Under the pieces are notes generated by a model that saw nothing but the letters and a program-made list of their open reading frames with translations, ran no database searches and had not been told where the DNA came from. A stretch of DNA of 64,000 bases from Eubacterium sp. Lineage in GTDB: Bacteria; Bacillota; Clostridia; Lachnospirales; Lachnospiraceae. Below are positions 1-9,433 of the stretch, piece after piece. The position numbers and the translations under genes are program-made. How positions within the stretch are numbered: position 1 is the stretch's first letter; every line of letters starts with the position of its first letter. The stretch is taken from NCBI GenBank assembly GCA_017539165.1, contig JAFYHN010000035.1:86822-150821 (forward strand), in the 5' to 3' direction.

Positions 1-142
1 TAAGAACATTCTCCAGAGAATTGGTCATATCCATTGCAAGCATTCCTGTAAATGAACAGACCGCAATACTCAGAACGAGAAAAATCATTATCAAAGGTTT
101 CGCAAATATATTTCTGATTGTATGTTTTAAAATAGTACTCAT
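1..142 (-). CDS. FtsX-type ABC permease, N-terminus only
   Basis: The first 47 residues of a permease that continues past the left edge. The start reads MSTILKHTIRNIFAKPLIM, nearly the same as the full permease at 4916-7438 (MGTIIKHTLRNIFAKPLIT), and is followed by the same first membrane segment and the DMTNSL motif. The ATG at 142 sits one base after the stop codon of the M13 peptidase, exactly as in the complete unit, so the two are translationally coupled. It is the permease of the third peptidase-permease-ATPase unit. Whether the gene is complete cannot be seen. Confidence 0.85.
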   Translation of the reverse strand, partial: MSTILKHTIRNIFAKPLIMIFLVLSIAVCSFTGMLAMDMTNSLENVL

Positions 143-143
143 A

Positions 144-2111
144 TTACCACCTTTTCACTCTTTCTTCTGGAGACACGTACATTCCGTCTCCCTCTTTTAC
201 GTCAAATGCTTCATAGAATTTATCACATGATGAAAGCGGTGCATTAACCCTGACTATAGCCGGAGAATGCTCATCAGATGCTAAGGCTTGAAGGCTCTCA
301 ACATCGCTTGCGAATCTTCTCCAGATTAATCCGAAACTCTTATACATCGTCTGCAGGTCTTCTTTTTTCTGAGCAATATTAGAGATACATTCAAGAGCTC
401 CAATATCTGCATAATTCTCACCAAGCGTAAGTACACCATCTACGTGATATACGTCCATGATCGTATATTTTGAATAGTAATCTATACACATATTTGCACG
501 CTCTGTAAGAGCATTTCTATCTTCCTCATTGAGCCACTCAGGATTTAAGTTACCATCGGCATCCCATTTCATACAGTTTGAATCAAATGCATGACCAACT
601 TCATGTGCTATAACCATTCCGAGCCCACCGAGATTTGAGTAATAATCTCCATTTTCATCAAAGAAAACTCCGTTCTGAATTCCAGCTGGAATAACAACAA
701 CATTATCAACCCAATAGCATGCATTTACAGTCTGCGGGGTCATTACTGATCCCTCTTTCTCTCTCTTTGTCTTTAGTTTTTCAATTCTGTGATCCCATCT
801 AAACTTCAATATATTTTTATGGGTTTCATATAAATCTGCTCCGATAAGACTTTCTGAGCTCAGACCGTCATCGCCAAACTGTCCACCTGTTCTGTATTCT
901 ATATTCTCAAGTTTTTTCAAAAGCTTATCTCTACCATCCTGTGTAAGCCAGTCTGCATTTCCAATAAGTTCTCTGTAAGACTGTCTGATATCTTCACACA
1001 TAGCTCTGATCTTGTCATCTTTTTCCTTTGGATAATAAGCCGCTTTATAAAGTCTTCCAAGAGGATCTTCAAGATCTTTCATAATAAGATTCTTTGCAAG
1101 CAAATCACCCTCTTCGGTCACTTCACCGAAAATAAGTTTTAAATCATTATATTTATCTGATAAATAATAGTTATATTTGTCCGCATATTCCAGGAGGAGC
1201 CATATTTTAAAATTCTCTAGATTTTTTTCATCAGAAAGATTAGCAGATATAGTTTTAAATGATTCTGGATGAAATACTGCCCATACGTCATATGGATTTT
1301 CTACTCCCATGCCTTTTGAAAAGCTCTCAGTATCAAATCCCATCTCTTTCATTTCTTTACCATTAAGAGTCAGTACGTTATCATATATAAGTCTTTCATC
1401 AAGACTATGATAGGCTATATCAACTGCCATTGCAGTAAAATCATCTGCTTTTTTTCTTGCCTCTGAGTTGTCATATCCGATATGAATCAGAACATTTTTG
1501 ACTTTATTTCTGAGGTCAGTCCTGCCATCTTCTGTATTTGCAATAGTTTTATTTGAATATCCGAGTATAGTTCTGGATAGTTCAAATTCAAATGAATACT
1601 GATCTGCTCTCGTATATCCATTTGATATACTGAATTTTGCTAATGGAAATACACTGTAATCATGTTCATACTTTCCAAACATTTCCATCATCTCAGTCAT
1701 GGAGCTTATACTGCTTATTTCATTAATAGCATTTTCAAAATCTGAATCAGCGTTACTGTTATTTCCCGAATAATTGATTACCTGATCATAATAATCAGCT
1801 ATAAGTTTTGCATCGGTTGATGTGTGTGTGCTGCTCTTCATAACATTATCTATGAGTGCACGCTGCTGTTGATCAGAATAAATATTACATTCGGCAAATT
1901 TGCCGTATCCAAATTTAGGATCTACTTCAGCATCTCTCAGGTCAGCTTCATTCATATATCCGTAGAAATCATCCTGAGGTCTTATCTCCGTTTCCTGTTT
2001 CTCTGGTTCAGTTCCGGCCTCTTCCGCTTTCACGAAACTGGTGCCGATTGGAGAAACTATCATAGAGATAAGAGTTGTCCCTATTACAAAGTTTCTAAAT
2101 CCTTTCTTCAT
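144..2111 (-). CDS. Secreted M13 family zinc metallopeptidase (neprilysin/PepO-like), unit 3
   Basis: 655 aa, near the usual length of about 630-700 for M13 endopeptidases, which cut short peptides with a single zinc. An N-terminal signal segment (residues 1-30, KK charge then a hydrophobic run ending in VKA) suggests export. Catalytic features are intact: zinc motif HEVGH in the stretch LGMVIAHEVGHAFD, third ligand in ENYADIGAL, the VNACYW substrate-binding motif in the position of VNAYY, and the family C-terminus RVNAPLSS...W. AAGGAG lies 8 bases before the ATG. It is followed one base later by a permease start. It is a paralogue of 2359-3996 and 7440-9383. The substrate is unknown; coupling to an ABC exporter suggests peptide processing or defence, which is inference. 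Confidence 0.93.
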   Translation of the reverse strand: MKKGFRNFVIGTTLISMIVSPIGTSFVKAEEAGTEPEKQETEIRPQDDFYGYMNEADLRDAEVDPKFGYGKFAECNIYSDQQQRALIDNVMKSSTHTSTDAKLIADYYDQVINYSGNNSNADSDFENAINEISSISSMTEMMEMFGKYEHDYSVFPLAKFSISNGYTRADQYSFEFELSRTILGYSNKTIANTEDGRTDLRNKVKNVLIHIGYDNSEARKKADDFTAMAVDIAYHSLDERLIYDNVLTLNGKEMKEMGFDTESFSKGMGVENPYDVWAVFHPESFKTISANLSDEKNLENFKIWLLLEYADKYNYYLSDKYNDLKLIFGEVTEEGDLLAKNLIMKDLEDPLGRLYKAAYYPKEKDDKIRAMCEDIRQSYRELIGNADWLTQDGRDKLLKKLENIEYRTGGQFGDDGLSSESLIGADLYETHKNILKFRWDHRIEKLKTKREKEGSVMTPQTVNACYWVDNVVVIPAGIQNGVFFDENGDYYSNLGGLGMVIAHEVGHAFDSNCMKWDADGNLNPEWLNEEDRNALTERANMCIDYYSKYTIMDVYHVDGVLTLGENYADIGALECISNIAQKKEDLQTMYKSFGLIWRRFASDVESLQALASDEHSPAIVRVNAPLSSCDKFYEAFDVKEGDGMYVSPEERVKRW

Positions 2112-2202
2112 ACAAAATCTCCTTAATAATTTCTAATCGTATGTTGCGCACTCATACTATTTTTACGCCAATATTATACGTCATATATTATTGTATGGGC
2201 AT

Positions 2203-2231
2203 ATTATATTCCGTATAATATTATTTGTCAA
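2203..2231 (-). promoter_or_regulatory. Consensus sigma-A promoter of the unit-3 peptidase operon
   Basis: On the minus strand TTGACA (2231-2226), a 17-bp spacer and TATAAT (2208-2203) match the vegetative consensus exactly. Transcription would start near 2196, giving an 85-base leader before the peptidase ATG at 2111. Unlike the two other units, no phased TTAA array is visible here, so this copy may be constitutive. Confidence 0.8.
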
Positions 2232-2312
2232 TATATATTTTGGAAAATTTTTTCATTCTTATTTTTTCTATATTTTCAAGTATTTTCCAAAGCCGTAATA
2301 TCTCTAAAAGCA

Positions 2313-2353
2313 AAAATATGACAACTGAAATCAGATTTCAGTTGTCATATTTT
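2313..2353 (-). terminator. 41-bp perfect palindrome, copy 1 (probable bidirectional terminator)
   Basis: Two perfectly complementary 20-base arms (AAAATATGACAACTGAAATC and its complement) around a single A. The AAAA/TTTT ends make a hairpin with a U-tract on either strand. It lies directly after the chimeric peptidase gene (stop at 2359). Three other copies are at 4137, 9501 and 44399; arm positions 12-14 differ between copies with compensating changes. Confidence 0.8.
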
Positions 2354-2358
2354 GATTT

Positions 2359-3996
2359 TTACTCTGTCCTGCCTCCATCAAGACGCACTATTCTGTCACC
2401 GTATTCAGCACATTTCTCAGAATGGGTAACCTGCAATATACTGATTCCCTTTTCCTTATTTATCTTTTTAAAGAGTTCCCCCAGTCCACCAAGGTTAGCA
2501 TACTCACTTCGGTTCTCGTCAAAGAAAGGTCCATCCTGAATCGCCGCAGGAATAACCACTACATTATCTACCCAGAAATCAGCATTTACTTGCTGAGACG
2601 GCATTGCATCTCCACACTTAGGTCTTTTTGTTTTCAGAAGTTCCTTTAAATAATTCCACTCAGATCTGATAAGATTTTTACCTGTTTCATATGCGTCAGC
2701 ACCAAGAAGATTCAGATCGATCATTCCGCCATCCGCAGATTCTCCCCCCAATTTGAATTCAATATTTTCCAACTTGGAAAGGAGCTTATCTCTTCCGTCC
2801 TGTGAAAGCCAGTCTGCTTTACTTATAAGCTCTCTGTATGACTGCCTTATATCTTCACACATAGCTCTAACTTTCTCTTCTTTTTCCTTCGTATAATAAG
2901 CCTCCTTATAGAGTCGTCCAAGAGAATCAGTCAGATTTTTCTTCACCAAATATTTTCCTAACATATCACCCTGTTTTGTTTCTTCACCAAACATCCTGTG
3001 TATTGCTCTATAATTATCTGACAGATAAAATTCTTCACTAATCACATAATCCAATAGGAGCCAGATTTTGAAATTCTCAAGATTTTTTTCATCTGACAGT
3101 TTTTCTGTCATTTCCATAAACTGATCCACGCTGGAGATCAACCATTCATCATAAGGATTCTCAACTCCAAAACCTCTCGTAAAGCTGTCTATATCGAATC
3201 CTCTCTGTTTAATTTCTTCTGTATTACAGATAACCACACCATCAAAGTCCTGTGCCTTATCAAGTTTATGAAACGCTATGTCAACAGCCATTGCTGTAAA
3301 ATTATCTGCCGAGATACTAGCTTCTTGCTTATCATATCCGAGATTAATCAACATATTCCTGACTTTATCCCGGAGAGCAGACCTGCCCTCTCTAGATTCA
3401 GCTATATCCTGTACTGGAACTTCTAGAATTGAATCTATACCACTGAATCCTAATGAATACTGGTCACTTGTTGTAAATGATTTAGATATACTGAAATCAT
3501 TTACCGGATGAACCCCGTATTCATAATCATATTTACCTAGCATTTCCATCAGCTCCTGCATAGAACTGATTCCTTCAATCTCTTTTCTGGCATTTTCAAG
3601 ATCAGAATCTGCGTTACTGTTATTACCTGAATAATCGATGACCTGCTGATAATAACTTTTTATAAGCTTTGCATCAGTTGATGTATGTTCATCTTCCGCT
3701 ACTATCTTATCTATCAATTCATCCATTCTCGTATCAGCCAAATATTCACAATCTTCAAATGAACCATAGCCGTATTTCGGATCATATTTAGCATTCCTAA
3801 GAAAAGCTGCATTCATATATCCGTAGAAATCATCCTGTGGTCGGATATCAGCAAACTTTTCATTTTTCTCATTTTCTGCTTCTGCTTCAGTTTCAGTAGC
3901 AACGCCCTCTGCCTTCGTAACGATGTTTCCAACAGGAGATACAATCGTTGAGATAAGCATTGTCCCCAAAACAAAGTTTCTAAGTCCTTTCTTCAT
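2359..3996 (-). CDS. Chimera: M13 peptidase truncated before its zinc site, fused in frame to an ABC-ATPase tail
   Basis: 545 aa. Residues 1 to about 507 are an M13 peptidase paralogue with signal segment, the conserved AMCEDIRQSYRELI region and VNADFWVDNVVVIPA. At the point where relatives read NLGGLGMxxAHEVGH this protein reads [17 protein letters not shown] and ends with 38 residues matching the C-terminus of the ATPase at 4217-4894 ([23 protein letters not shown]). HEXXH and the third zinc ligand are lost, so it cannot be an active peptidase. The simplest origin is one in-frame deletion of about 3.8 kb through a former peptidase-permease-ATPase unit. Ribosome site (AAAGGAG, 7 bases) and signal peptide are intact, so an inactive secreted product is probably still made. 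Confidence 0.9.
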   Translation of the reverse strand: MKKGLRNFVLGTMLISTIVSPVGNIVTKAEGVATETEAEAENEKNEKFADIRPQDDFYGYMNAAFLRNAKYDPKYGYGSFEDCEYLADTRMDELIDKIVAEDEHTSTDAKLIKSYYQQVIDYSGNNSNADSDLENARKEIEGISSMQELMEMLGKYDYEYGVHPVNDFSISKSFTTSDQYSLGFSGIDSILEVPVQDIAESREGRSALRDKVRNMLINLGYDKQEASISADNFTAMAVDIAFHKLDKAQDFDGVVICNTEEIKQRGFDIDSFTRGFGVENPYDEWLISSVDQFMEMTEKLSDEKNLENFKIWLLLDYVISEEFYLSDNYRAIHRMFGEETKQGDMLGKYLVKKNLTDSLGRLYKEAYYTKEKEEKVRAMCEDIRQSYRELISKADWLSQDGRDKLLSKLENIEFKLGGESADGGMIDLNLLGADAYETGKNLIRSEWNYLKELLKTKRPKCGDAMPSQQVNADFWVDNVVVIPAAIQDGPFFDENRSEYANLGGLGELFKKINKEKGISILQVTHSEKCAEYGDRIVRLDGGRTE

Positions 3997-4085
3997 TTTT
4001 TTCTCCTTTAATGTTACTTCATAATGTATGTGCGCATTTCATACACGGATTTATATCCTATGACGTCATTCTAAATGCTGTAACA

Positions 4086-4121
4086 TTAATGTGCTTTAAC
4101 TCCACATTAAGTTTATATTAA
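4086..4121 (-). promoter_or_regulatory. Phased TTAA direct-repeat operator upstream of the chimeric unit
   Basis: TTAA boxes begin at 4086, 4096, 4107 and 4118 (spacing 10, 11, 11). The same spacing recurs upstream of the complete unit at 9434-9469, and a 17-bp core (4094-4110 against 9442-9458) is identical at 16 positions. About one-helical-turn spacing is typical of tandem OmpR/PhoB-family regulator sites. It lies about 90 bp before the start at 3996. Regulator identity is inference. Confidence 0.6.
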
Positions 4122-4136
4122 TTCCCATAAAGTCAA

Positions 4137-4177
4137 AAAATATGACACTTGAAATCTGATTTCAAGTGTCATATTTT
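4137..4177 (-). terminator. 41-bp perfect palindrome, copy 2 (probable bidirectional terminator)
   Basis: Two 20-base arms around a single T; same family as 2313, with compensating arm changes (ACACTTG paired with CAAGTGT). It lies 40 bases after the ATPase stop codon and closes the complete peptidase-permease-ATPase unit. Confidence 0.8.
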
Positions 4178-4216
4178 CTTGTAATCTTATGAAAAAAGGA
4201 CTATTTATATGATGTT

Positions 4217-4894
4217 TTACTCTGTCTTGCCTCCGTCAAGACGTACTATTCTGTCGCCAAATCCGGCGCATTTTTCGGAATGGGTAACCTGAAGAATACT
4301 GATTCCCTTTTCTTTATTTATCTTTTTGAACAGCTCCATGATCTCATTTCCGGAATTCTTATCAAGGTTACCTGTGGCCTCGTCTGCCAGGATAAGCTCA
4401 GGTTCTCCCATAACAGCTCTTGCTATCGCAACTCGCTGCTGCTGTCCTCCGGAGAGTCTGGAAGGATATTCCTTTCTCTTTTCTGTAAGTCCGGTAATCT
4501 TAAGTATCTCATCCAGCTTTTTCTTTAGACTAGCCTTACTCTTACCTGCAACAAGCGACGGAAGCATAATGTTATCCTCTACATTTAGATTCTGAACCAG
4601 ATTATAGAACTGGAAGATAAATCCTATCTTATTAAGTCTAAGTTCGGATAGTTCTTTCTCTTTAATCTTCGAGATATTCTTTCCGCATACGAATATATCT
4701 CCACTGTAATCCCTGTCGAGTCCTCCGATCATATAGAGTAGCGTTGATTTACCTGTTCCGGATGGTCCCATAAGGGATACAAACTCACCTTTCTTAACAT
4801 TCATACTTGCCCCGTCAAGAACCTTCGTTCTGACTGTCTTTGCTGATCCAAATTCTTTCTTAACTCCGCTTACTTCGATTATATTTTCCATCAT
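4217..4894 (-). CDS. ABC transporter ATP-binding protein (LolD/MacB family)
   Basis: 225 aa, normal for the family. Walker A is GPSGTGKST, the Q-loop region is FIFQFYNL, the ABC signature is LSGGQQQR, Walker B is [12 protein letters not shown] and the switch histidine is in VTHSEKC. It should power the FtsX-type permease encoded 21 bases upstream, acting at the membrane in mechanotransmission or export as known for LolD/MacB/BceA relatives. The start could be either of two adjacent ATGs (4894 or 4891) after GAGGTAAG. Its last 38 codons are duplicated at the end of the chimeric gene 2359-3996. Confidence 0.95.
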   Translation of the reverse strand: MMENIIEVSGVKKEFGSAKTVRTKVLDGASMNVKKGEFVSLMGPSGTGKSTLLYMIGGLDRDYSGDIFVCGKNISKIKEKELSELRLNKIGFIFQFYNLVQNLNVEDNIMLPSLVAGKSKASLKKKLDEILKITGLTEKRKEYPSRLSGGQQQRVAIARAVMGEPELILADEATGNLDKNSGNEIMELFKKINKEKGISILQVTHSEKCAGFGDRIVRLDGGKTE

Positions 4895-4915
4895 CTTACC
4901 TCTCGTTATTCATCT

Positions 4916-7438
4916 TTATTCATACTTAAGCTGTTCTGACAGTTTCATCTTCTTGATATTCTTTCTGGTCTTAAGAATTGTAATGCTAAATGCAACCAAC
5001 ATTCCCAGAAGTAGTAAACCTGTCTTTGCAAAGTCAATAACTATTTCCATCTTTATCAGTGATGCCAGTGCGCCAAACAAAAGTTTAGTAAGTACTAAGC
5101 CGATTGCCACACCGGAAACTATCGCTATCATGCTTGAGAACAAGTTTTCAAGCATAAACAGTTTGATAAGTTTTTTTCTGCTCATAGAGGTTGATACAAG
5201 AACCGCACTCTCCCTCTTTCTATTTTCAAATGCCACTATCTGGTTACAGATAACTCCGATAAGAGCAAGACCAACTCCCATAGCCATGATCATTCCTAAA
5301 AGTGCGAATTCAGACTTACTTTTATCTATTACGTCATCTATATATTCATCCATTGTCTTTACAGTCGATATCCTGCTGGATGAATAGCTCTCGATCAGAT
5401 CCTTTGTTCTGGCCGGATCAGTAGACTTGATATAAACTCTCGATGGACTATCAAAGTAGATTCTCTTATAGTTATCCATATTCATTAAAATGATTCTGTT
5501 TGAAGCATCTTCCTTAGATGAATCAATATATCCGGCAACTTTAAATGTCTCTCTGAATGGAATCGCACCCCTTCCTTTAAGAAGTATATCGAGATCATCT
5601 CCCTTCTTGACATTTATCTCTTTTGCTAATGTTTCAGTAATATAGATCTCATCGGATTTTATCTCATCAGGAATTCCGGATATATTTTTATATAATCTGT
5701 ATTTTCCATCAGCCCCGTAAACTCCTATCTGATTAAGAAGATCATCACTGTTTTCTTCATATTTCTTTTCGAGATAATCATCTATCTCTTTAGTACCTGT
5801 AACAACATAATCAAGTGCTGTACTGTAAATGAACTCAACATCGGTCACGCCTTCAAGTGTGTTATAAAACTCATATGTTTCTTTCCCTTTAGTAAGTCCA
5901 TTTACCACTATATCTGCATCTGCAGGTCTGAACATAATATAATTGTACTCAGACATTATATAAGTAAACAGACATACACAAACAGCTGTCGCAATGAATA
6001 TAAGTCTTGAACTTCCTATGGTAGTTTTCTTGCTTCTCAGATTTGTTGTAGCAAGCCCGACAATAGGCTTTCCTTTTCTAAATGCCCTCTTCTCAATAAG
6101 AGAACCTATACCTCTAAGCACGAATGGATATCCCATATATCCTGCGATAACTACAAATGTAAAACCAAGGAGACAGATAAAACCACTTTTAACAAATACT
6201 GTTCCTATCACGAAAAGGATAACCGATACGATACCAAGTATGATTGAAATGTACTTATACTTATTCTTAAACTTATAATCTGTTTCTTTATTATCAAATA
6301 TGATATCTCTTATCGGACGTTTAGTAGCTTTGAGAAGTTCTTTGAGAGGACAAAGCATTTCCACAACAATCGCTCCGACTATTATTGTCACAATGGCTGC
6401 CGGTGATATCTTTCCGAGATCCATCGTATATTCGATACCCGAAGCTAAATTAATATTAAACATACCGTTGAAGAAAGGGTCTCTTATCAAAGCATATGTC
6501 ATGGTACCGAAAATGCCACCGAATAATCCATAGAATAGGTTTTCAATAAGGATTACCCTGGCCGTAATAGAAGGTGAAACGCCCAGGCTTCGAAGCGTTC
6601 CCACAGTCGACATACGCTCAAGCATTATTCTCTCCGAAAGTGATATCGTAACGAATATAACCAGCAAGAGTGTTATCAGGAATAAACCAAGGAATATACC
6701 TGTTATCGTAGCAAGTTGTGATTTGAAGTCTTTTCCATTAATGACATCAAGAACACTTCCTGTAGGATCTTTCTTTTCAAGGATATCAGCTGCCTCAGAA
6801 CTCTTACTTGAATCCTTCATTTTTATATATGCTGTACTGTACTTTACCTTACCGTCGTGTACAAGCCTCGCCATACCATTTTCAGTAACTAATGCTGAGT
6901 ACTCACCACTGAGAAGTCCAGCAGGTTTTACGATCTTTTTGATCTTGAAATCAGCATCTATATCGTTATCTCCGAATATGGTAAATGTATCTCCCTCTTT
7001 AAGTCCCATATCTTCTGCTATCTTATCGGTAACGACACATTCATCATCATTTAACACAATATCTTTCGCCAATATCTTGAAATCAATAGCGGCGTCTATG
7101 TCAGTACAATATGTTGTCAGGCTCTTCTGATTGTAATATTCATACATATTGTCATTCTTTACACACATCGAAGAACTTTTACTACTGATCAGTATTGCTT
7201 CATGTTCAGGGATATCATCAAGGTCACCATCTTCTATACTGTCAGATGCATAGTACATAACCTCTGCTTTTCCAGTCTCCTGAGCCACTAAAGATTGGAT
7301 GACATTTGTCAAAGAATTACTCATGTCTAGAGCGAGTATACCTGTAAATGCACATACCGTAATACTCAATATCAAAAAGATTGTTATTAAAGGTTTAGCA
7401 AATATATTTCTTAAAGTATGTTTTATTATTGTTCCCAT
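4916..7438 (-). CDS. FtsX-type ABC transporter permease, two FtsX domains
   Basis: 840 aa membrane protein. Membrane segments can be seen near residues 15-40, then a large extracytoplasmic domain to about 235, a block of segments about 245-430, a second start-like segment near 480-500, a second extracytoplasmic domain to about 680, and a last block to about 820. This duplicated FtsX layout is typical of MacB/SalY-like permeases working with LolD-type ATPases. The ATG is one base after the stop of the M13 peptidase 7440-9383 and the ATPase follows at 4894, so the three are one operon. The substrate is unknown; an extracytoplasmic peptide or peptide-sensing role is inference from the linked peptidase and neighbouring LanFEG-like transporter. 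Confidence 0.92.
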   Translation of the reverse strand: MGTIIKHTLRNIFAKPLITIFLILSITVCAFTGILALDMSNSLTNVIQSLVAQETGKAEVMYYASDSIEDGDLDDIPEHEAILISSKSSSMCVKNDNMYEYYNQKSLTTYCTDIDAAIDFKILAKDIVLNDDECVVTDKIAEDMGLKEGDTFTIFGDNDIDADFKIKKIVKPAGLLSGEYSALVTENGMARLVHDGKVKYSTAYIKMKDSSKSSEAADILEKKDPTGSVLDVINGKDFKSQLATITGIFLGLFLITLLLVIFVTISLSERIMLERMSTVGTLRSLGVSPSITARVILIENLFYGLFGGIFGTMTYALIRDPFFNGMFNINLASGIEYTMDLGKISPAAIVTIIVGAIVVEMLCPLKELLKATKRPIRDIIFDNKETDYKFKNKYKYISIILGIVSVILFVIGTVFVKSGFICLLGFTFVVIAGYMGYPFVLRGIGSLIEKRAFRKGKPIVGLATTNLRSKKTTIGSSRLIFIATAVCVCLFTYIMSEYNYIMFRPADADIVVNGLTKGKETYEFYNTLEGVTDVEFIYSTALDYVVTGTKEIDDYLEKKYEENSDDLLNQIGVYGADGKYRLYKNISGIPDEIKSDEIYITETLAKEINVKKGDDLDILLKGRGAIPFRETFKVAGYIDSSKEDASNRIILMNMDNYKRIYFDSPSRVYIKSTDPARTKDLIESYSSSRISTVKTMDEYIDDVIDKSKSEFALLGMIMAMGVGLALIGVICNQIVAFENRKRESAVLVSTSMSRKKLIKLFMLENLFSSMIAIVSGVAIGLVLTKLLFGALASLIKMEIVIDFAKTGLLLLGMLVAFSITILKTRKNIKKMKLSEQLKYE

Positions 7439-7439
7439 C

Positions 7440-9383
7440 TTACCACCTGTTCACTCTTTTATCCGGAGAGACATACATTCCGTCTCCCTCTTTTACATCA
7501 AATGCTTCATAGAATTTTTCACAAGACGAAAGCGGGGCATTAACCCTGACTCTGTCCGGAGAATGCACATCAGTTGCTAGTAGTGTCAGAGCACCTACAT
7601 CACTTCCCAGACTCCTGTATATTCGAGCAAAGCTTTCATACATTTCCTTAAAATCCTCTTTATTCTTCGGAATGTTAGATATACATTCGATAGCTCCAAG
7701 ATCTGCATAGTTTTCACCAAGCGTAAGCTTACCGTCTACGTGATATACATCCATGATCGTGTATCTTCCATAATAATCTATACACATAGCTGAACGTTCT
7801 TCCAGAGCCTTTCTGTCCTCCTCGTTAAGCCACTCAGGATTTCTGTTTCCTTTTTCATCCCATTTAATACAGTTAGCATCAAATGCATGACCAACCTCAT
7901 GTGCTAAGATCATTCCTAGTCCACCGAGATTTGCGTACTCGCTGCGGCCGTCATCGAAGAAAGCTCCTTCCTGTATCGCAACAGGCACAACAACTACATT
8001 ATCAACACAGAAACATGCATTTACTGTCTGAGGAGTCATAGCTGCACCTCGTTTAGGTCTTTTAGTCTTAAGATCTTCTTTATAACAATCCTTCTTAAAT
8101 CTGATCATGTTCTTAGAAGTTTCATACGCATCAGCTCCGATAAGACTTTCAGAACTTCTTCCACAATCCTTATATTCACCACCGATCTTAAAATCTATAT
8201 TCTCCAGCTTTGTTAGAAGTTTGTCTCTTCCTTCCTGAGAAAGCCAGTCTGCATTTCCGATAAGATCTCTGTATGAATCCCTTATGTCTTCACACATAGC
8301 TCTTACTTTATCTTCTTTTTCCTTCGTATAATAAGCTTCGTGATACAACCTTCCTAAAGAATCTTCCAGATCACTCTTAACATATGCTTTAGCAAGCATA
8401 TCGCCTGATTTAGTCTGTTCACCGAAAACGTTCTTCAAACTCTTGTAATTATCAGACAGATAGTTTTCGAATCCACTCACATATTCCAGGAGGAGCCATA
8501 CCTTAAAATTCTCGAGATTTTTTTCATCTGATAACATTTCACATATAGTAGTAAACTGCTCCTCATACTCGATCATCCAACGATCATAAGGATTCGCAAT
8601 GCCATAACCTCGAGCATAGCTATCTATATCAAATCCTTTTGCTTTTAATTCATCCGTATTGCAATATACTATGTCATCAAATTCTATATTCATATTCTGA
8701 CTATGATATGCTATATCAACAGCCATAACAGTAAAATCATCTGCTATTTTACTTGCCTCAGCCTTATCGTAGCCGATATTGTAGAGGATATCCCTGGCTT
8801 TATCTCTAAGAGTGGATCTTCCTTTTTCCGTTGTTGCCAGTTCTTTAGTCTCTACTCCGAGGACTGACTTGATAGCTTCAAATCCTATCGAATACTCCTC
8901 GCTTTTGAACATACCCTCTCCAACTCCGAATTTAATAGGCTGAACTCCATATTCGTAGTTATATCTTCCGAGTACTACCATCAGCTCCTGCATGGAACTG
9001 ATTCCTTCTATCTCTTTTCTGACATTTTCAAGATCAGCATCTGCATTACTGTTTTCTCCTGAGTAATCGAGTACCTGCTGATAATAATCCTTGATAAGCT
9101 TTGCATCAGTTGAGGTATGTCCGTCACCTTTTACAATCTTATCTATCAGCTCATCCAATCTCTCATCAGCCAGGCGTGTGCAATCTTCAAATGAACCGTA
9201 ACCGTATTTCGGATCTCGTTCTGCATTCCTCAGATCCGCAGCATTTACATATCCATAAAAATCGTCCTGCGCCCTGATTTCAGACGAAACACCTTCTGCT
9301 CTCACAACAAAGCTCCCTATAGGAGAAACAATCGTCGAGATAAGCATTGTTCCTAAAACAAAGTTTTTAAATCCTTTCTTCAT
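7440..9383 (-). CDS. Secreted M13 family zinc metallopeptidase, complete unit 1
   Basis: 647 aa from the ATG at 9383. An in-frame ATG two codons earlier (9389) has GGAG directly against it and is too close; the chosen ATG has TAAGGAG 7 bases away and gives MKKGFKNF, matching both paralogues. There is a signal segment to about residue 30. The zinc site is LAHEVGHAFD, the third ligand is in ENYADLGAI, the substrate motif is VNACFCVDNVVVVPVAIQ, and the C-terminus RVNAPLSSC...RW is complete. It leads a peptidase-permease-ATPase operon with single-base spacing to the permease. It is similar throughout to 144-2111, so the units arose by tandem duplication. Confidence 0.94.
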   Translation of the reverse strand: MKKGFKNFVLGTMLISTIVSPIGSFVVRAEGVSSEIRAQDDFYGYVNAADLRNAERDPKYGYGSFEDCTRLADERLDELIDKIVKGDGHTSTDAKLIKDYYQQVLDYSGENSNADADLENVRKEIEGISSMQELMVVLGRYNYEYGVQPIKFGVGEGMFKSEEYSIGFEAIKSVLGVETKELATTEKGRSTLRDKARDILYNIGYDKAEASKIADDFTVMAVDIAYHSQNMNIEFDDIVYCNTDELKAKGFDIDSYARGYGIANPYDRWMIEYEEQFTTICEMLSDEKNLENFKVWLLLEYVSGFENYLSDNYKSLKNVFGEQTKSGDMLAKAYVKSDLEDSLGRLYHEAYYTKEKEDKVRAMCEDIRDSYRDLIGNADWLSQEGRDKLLTKLENIDFKIGGEYKDCGRSSESLIGADAYETSKNMIRFKKDCYKEDLKTKRPKRGAAMTPQTVNACFCVDNVVVVPVAIQEGAFFDDGRSEYANLGGLGMILAHEVGHAFDANCIKWDEKGNRNPEWLNEEDRKALEERSAMCIDYYGRYTIMDVYHVDGKLTLGENYADLGAIECISNIPKNKEDFKEMYESFARIYRSLGSDVGALTLLATDVHSPDRVRVNAPLSSCEKFYEAFDVKEGDGMYVSPDKRVNRW

Positions 9384-9433
9384 TTTCATCTCCTTATTAT
9401 TTCTAGTATGGTTCTATTGTAAACGTTATTACT

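Noticed and set aside
2225-2539. Plus-strand frame covering the palindrome
   Set aside because: Crosses the terminator palindrome and is antisense to the chimeric gene, with no ribosome site.
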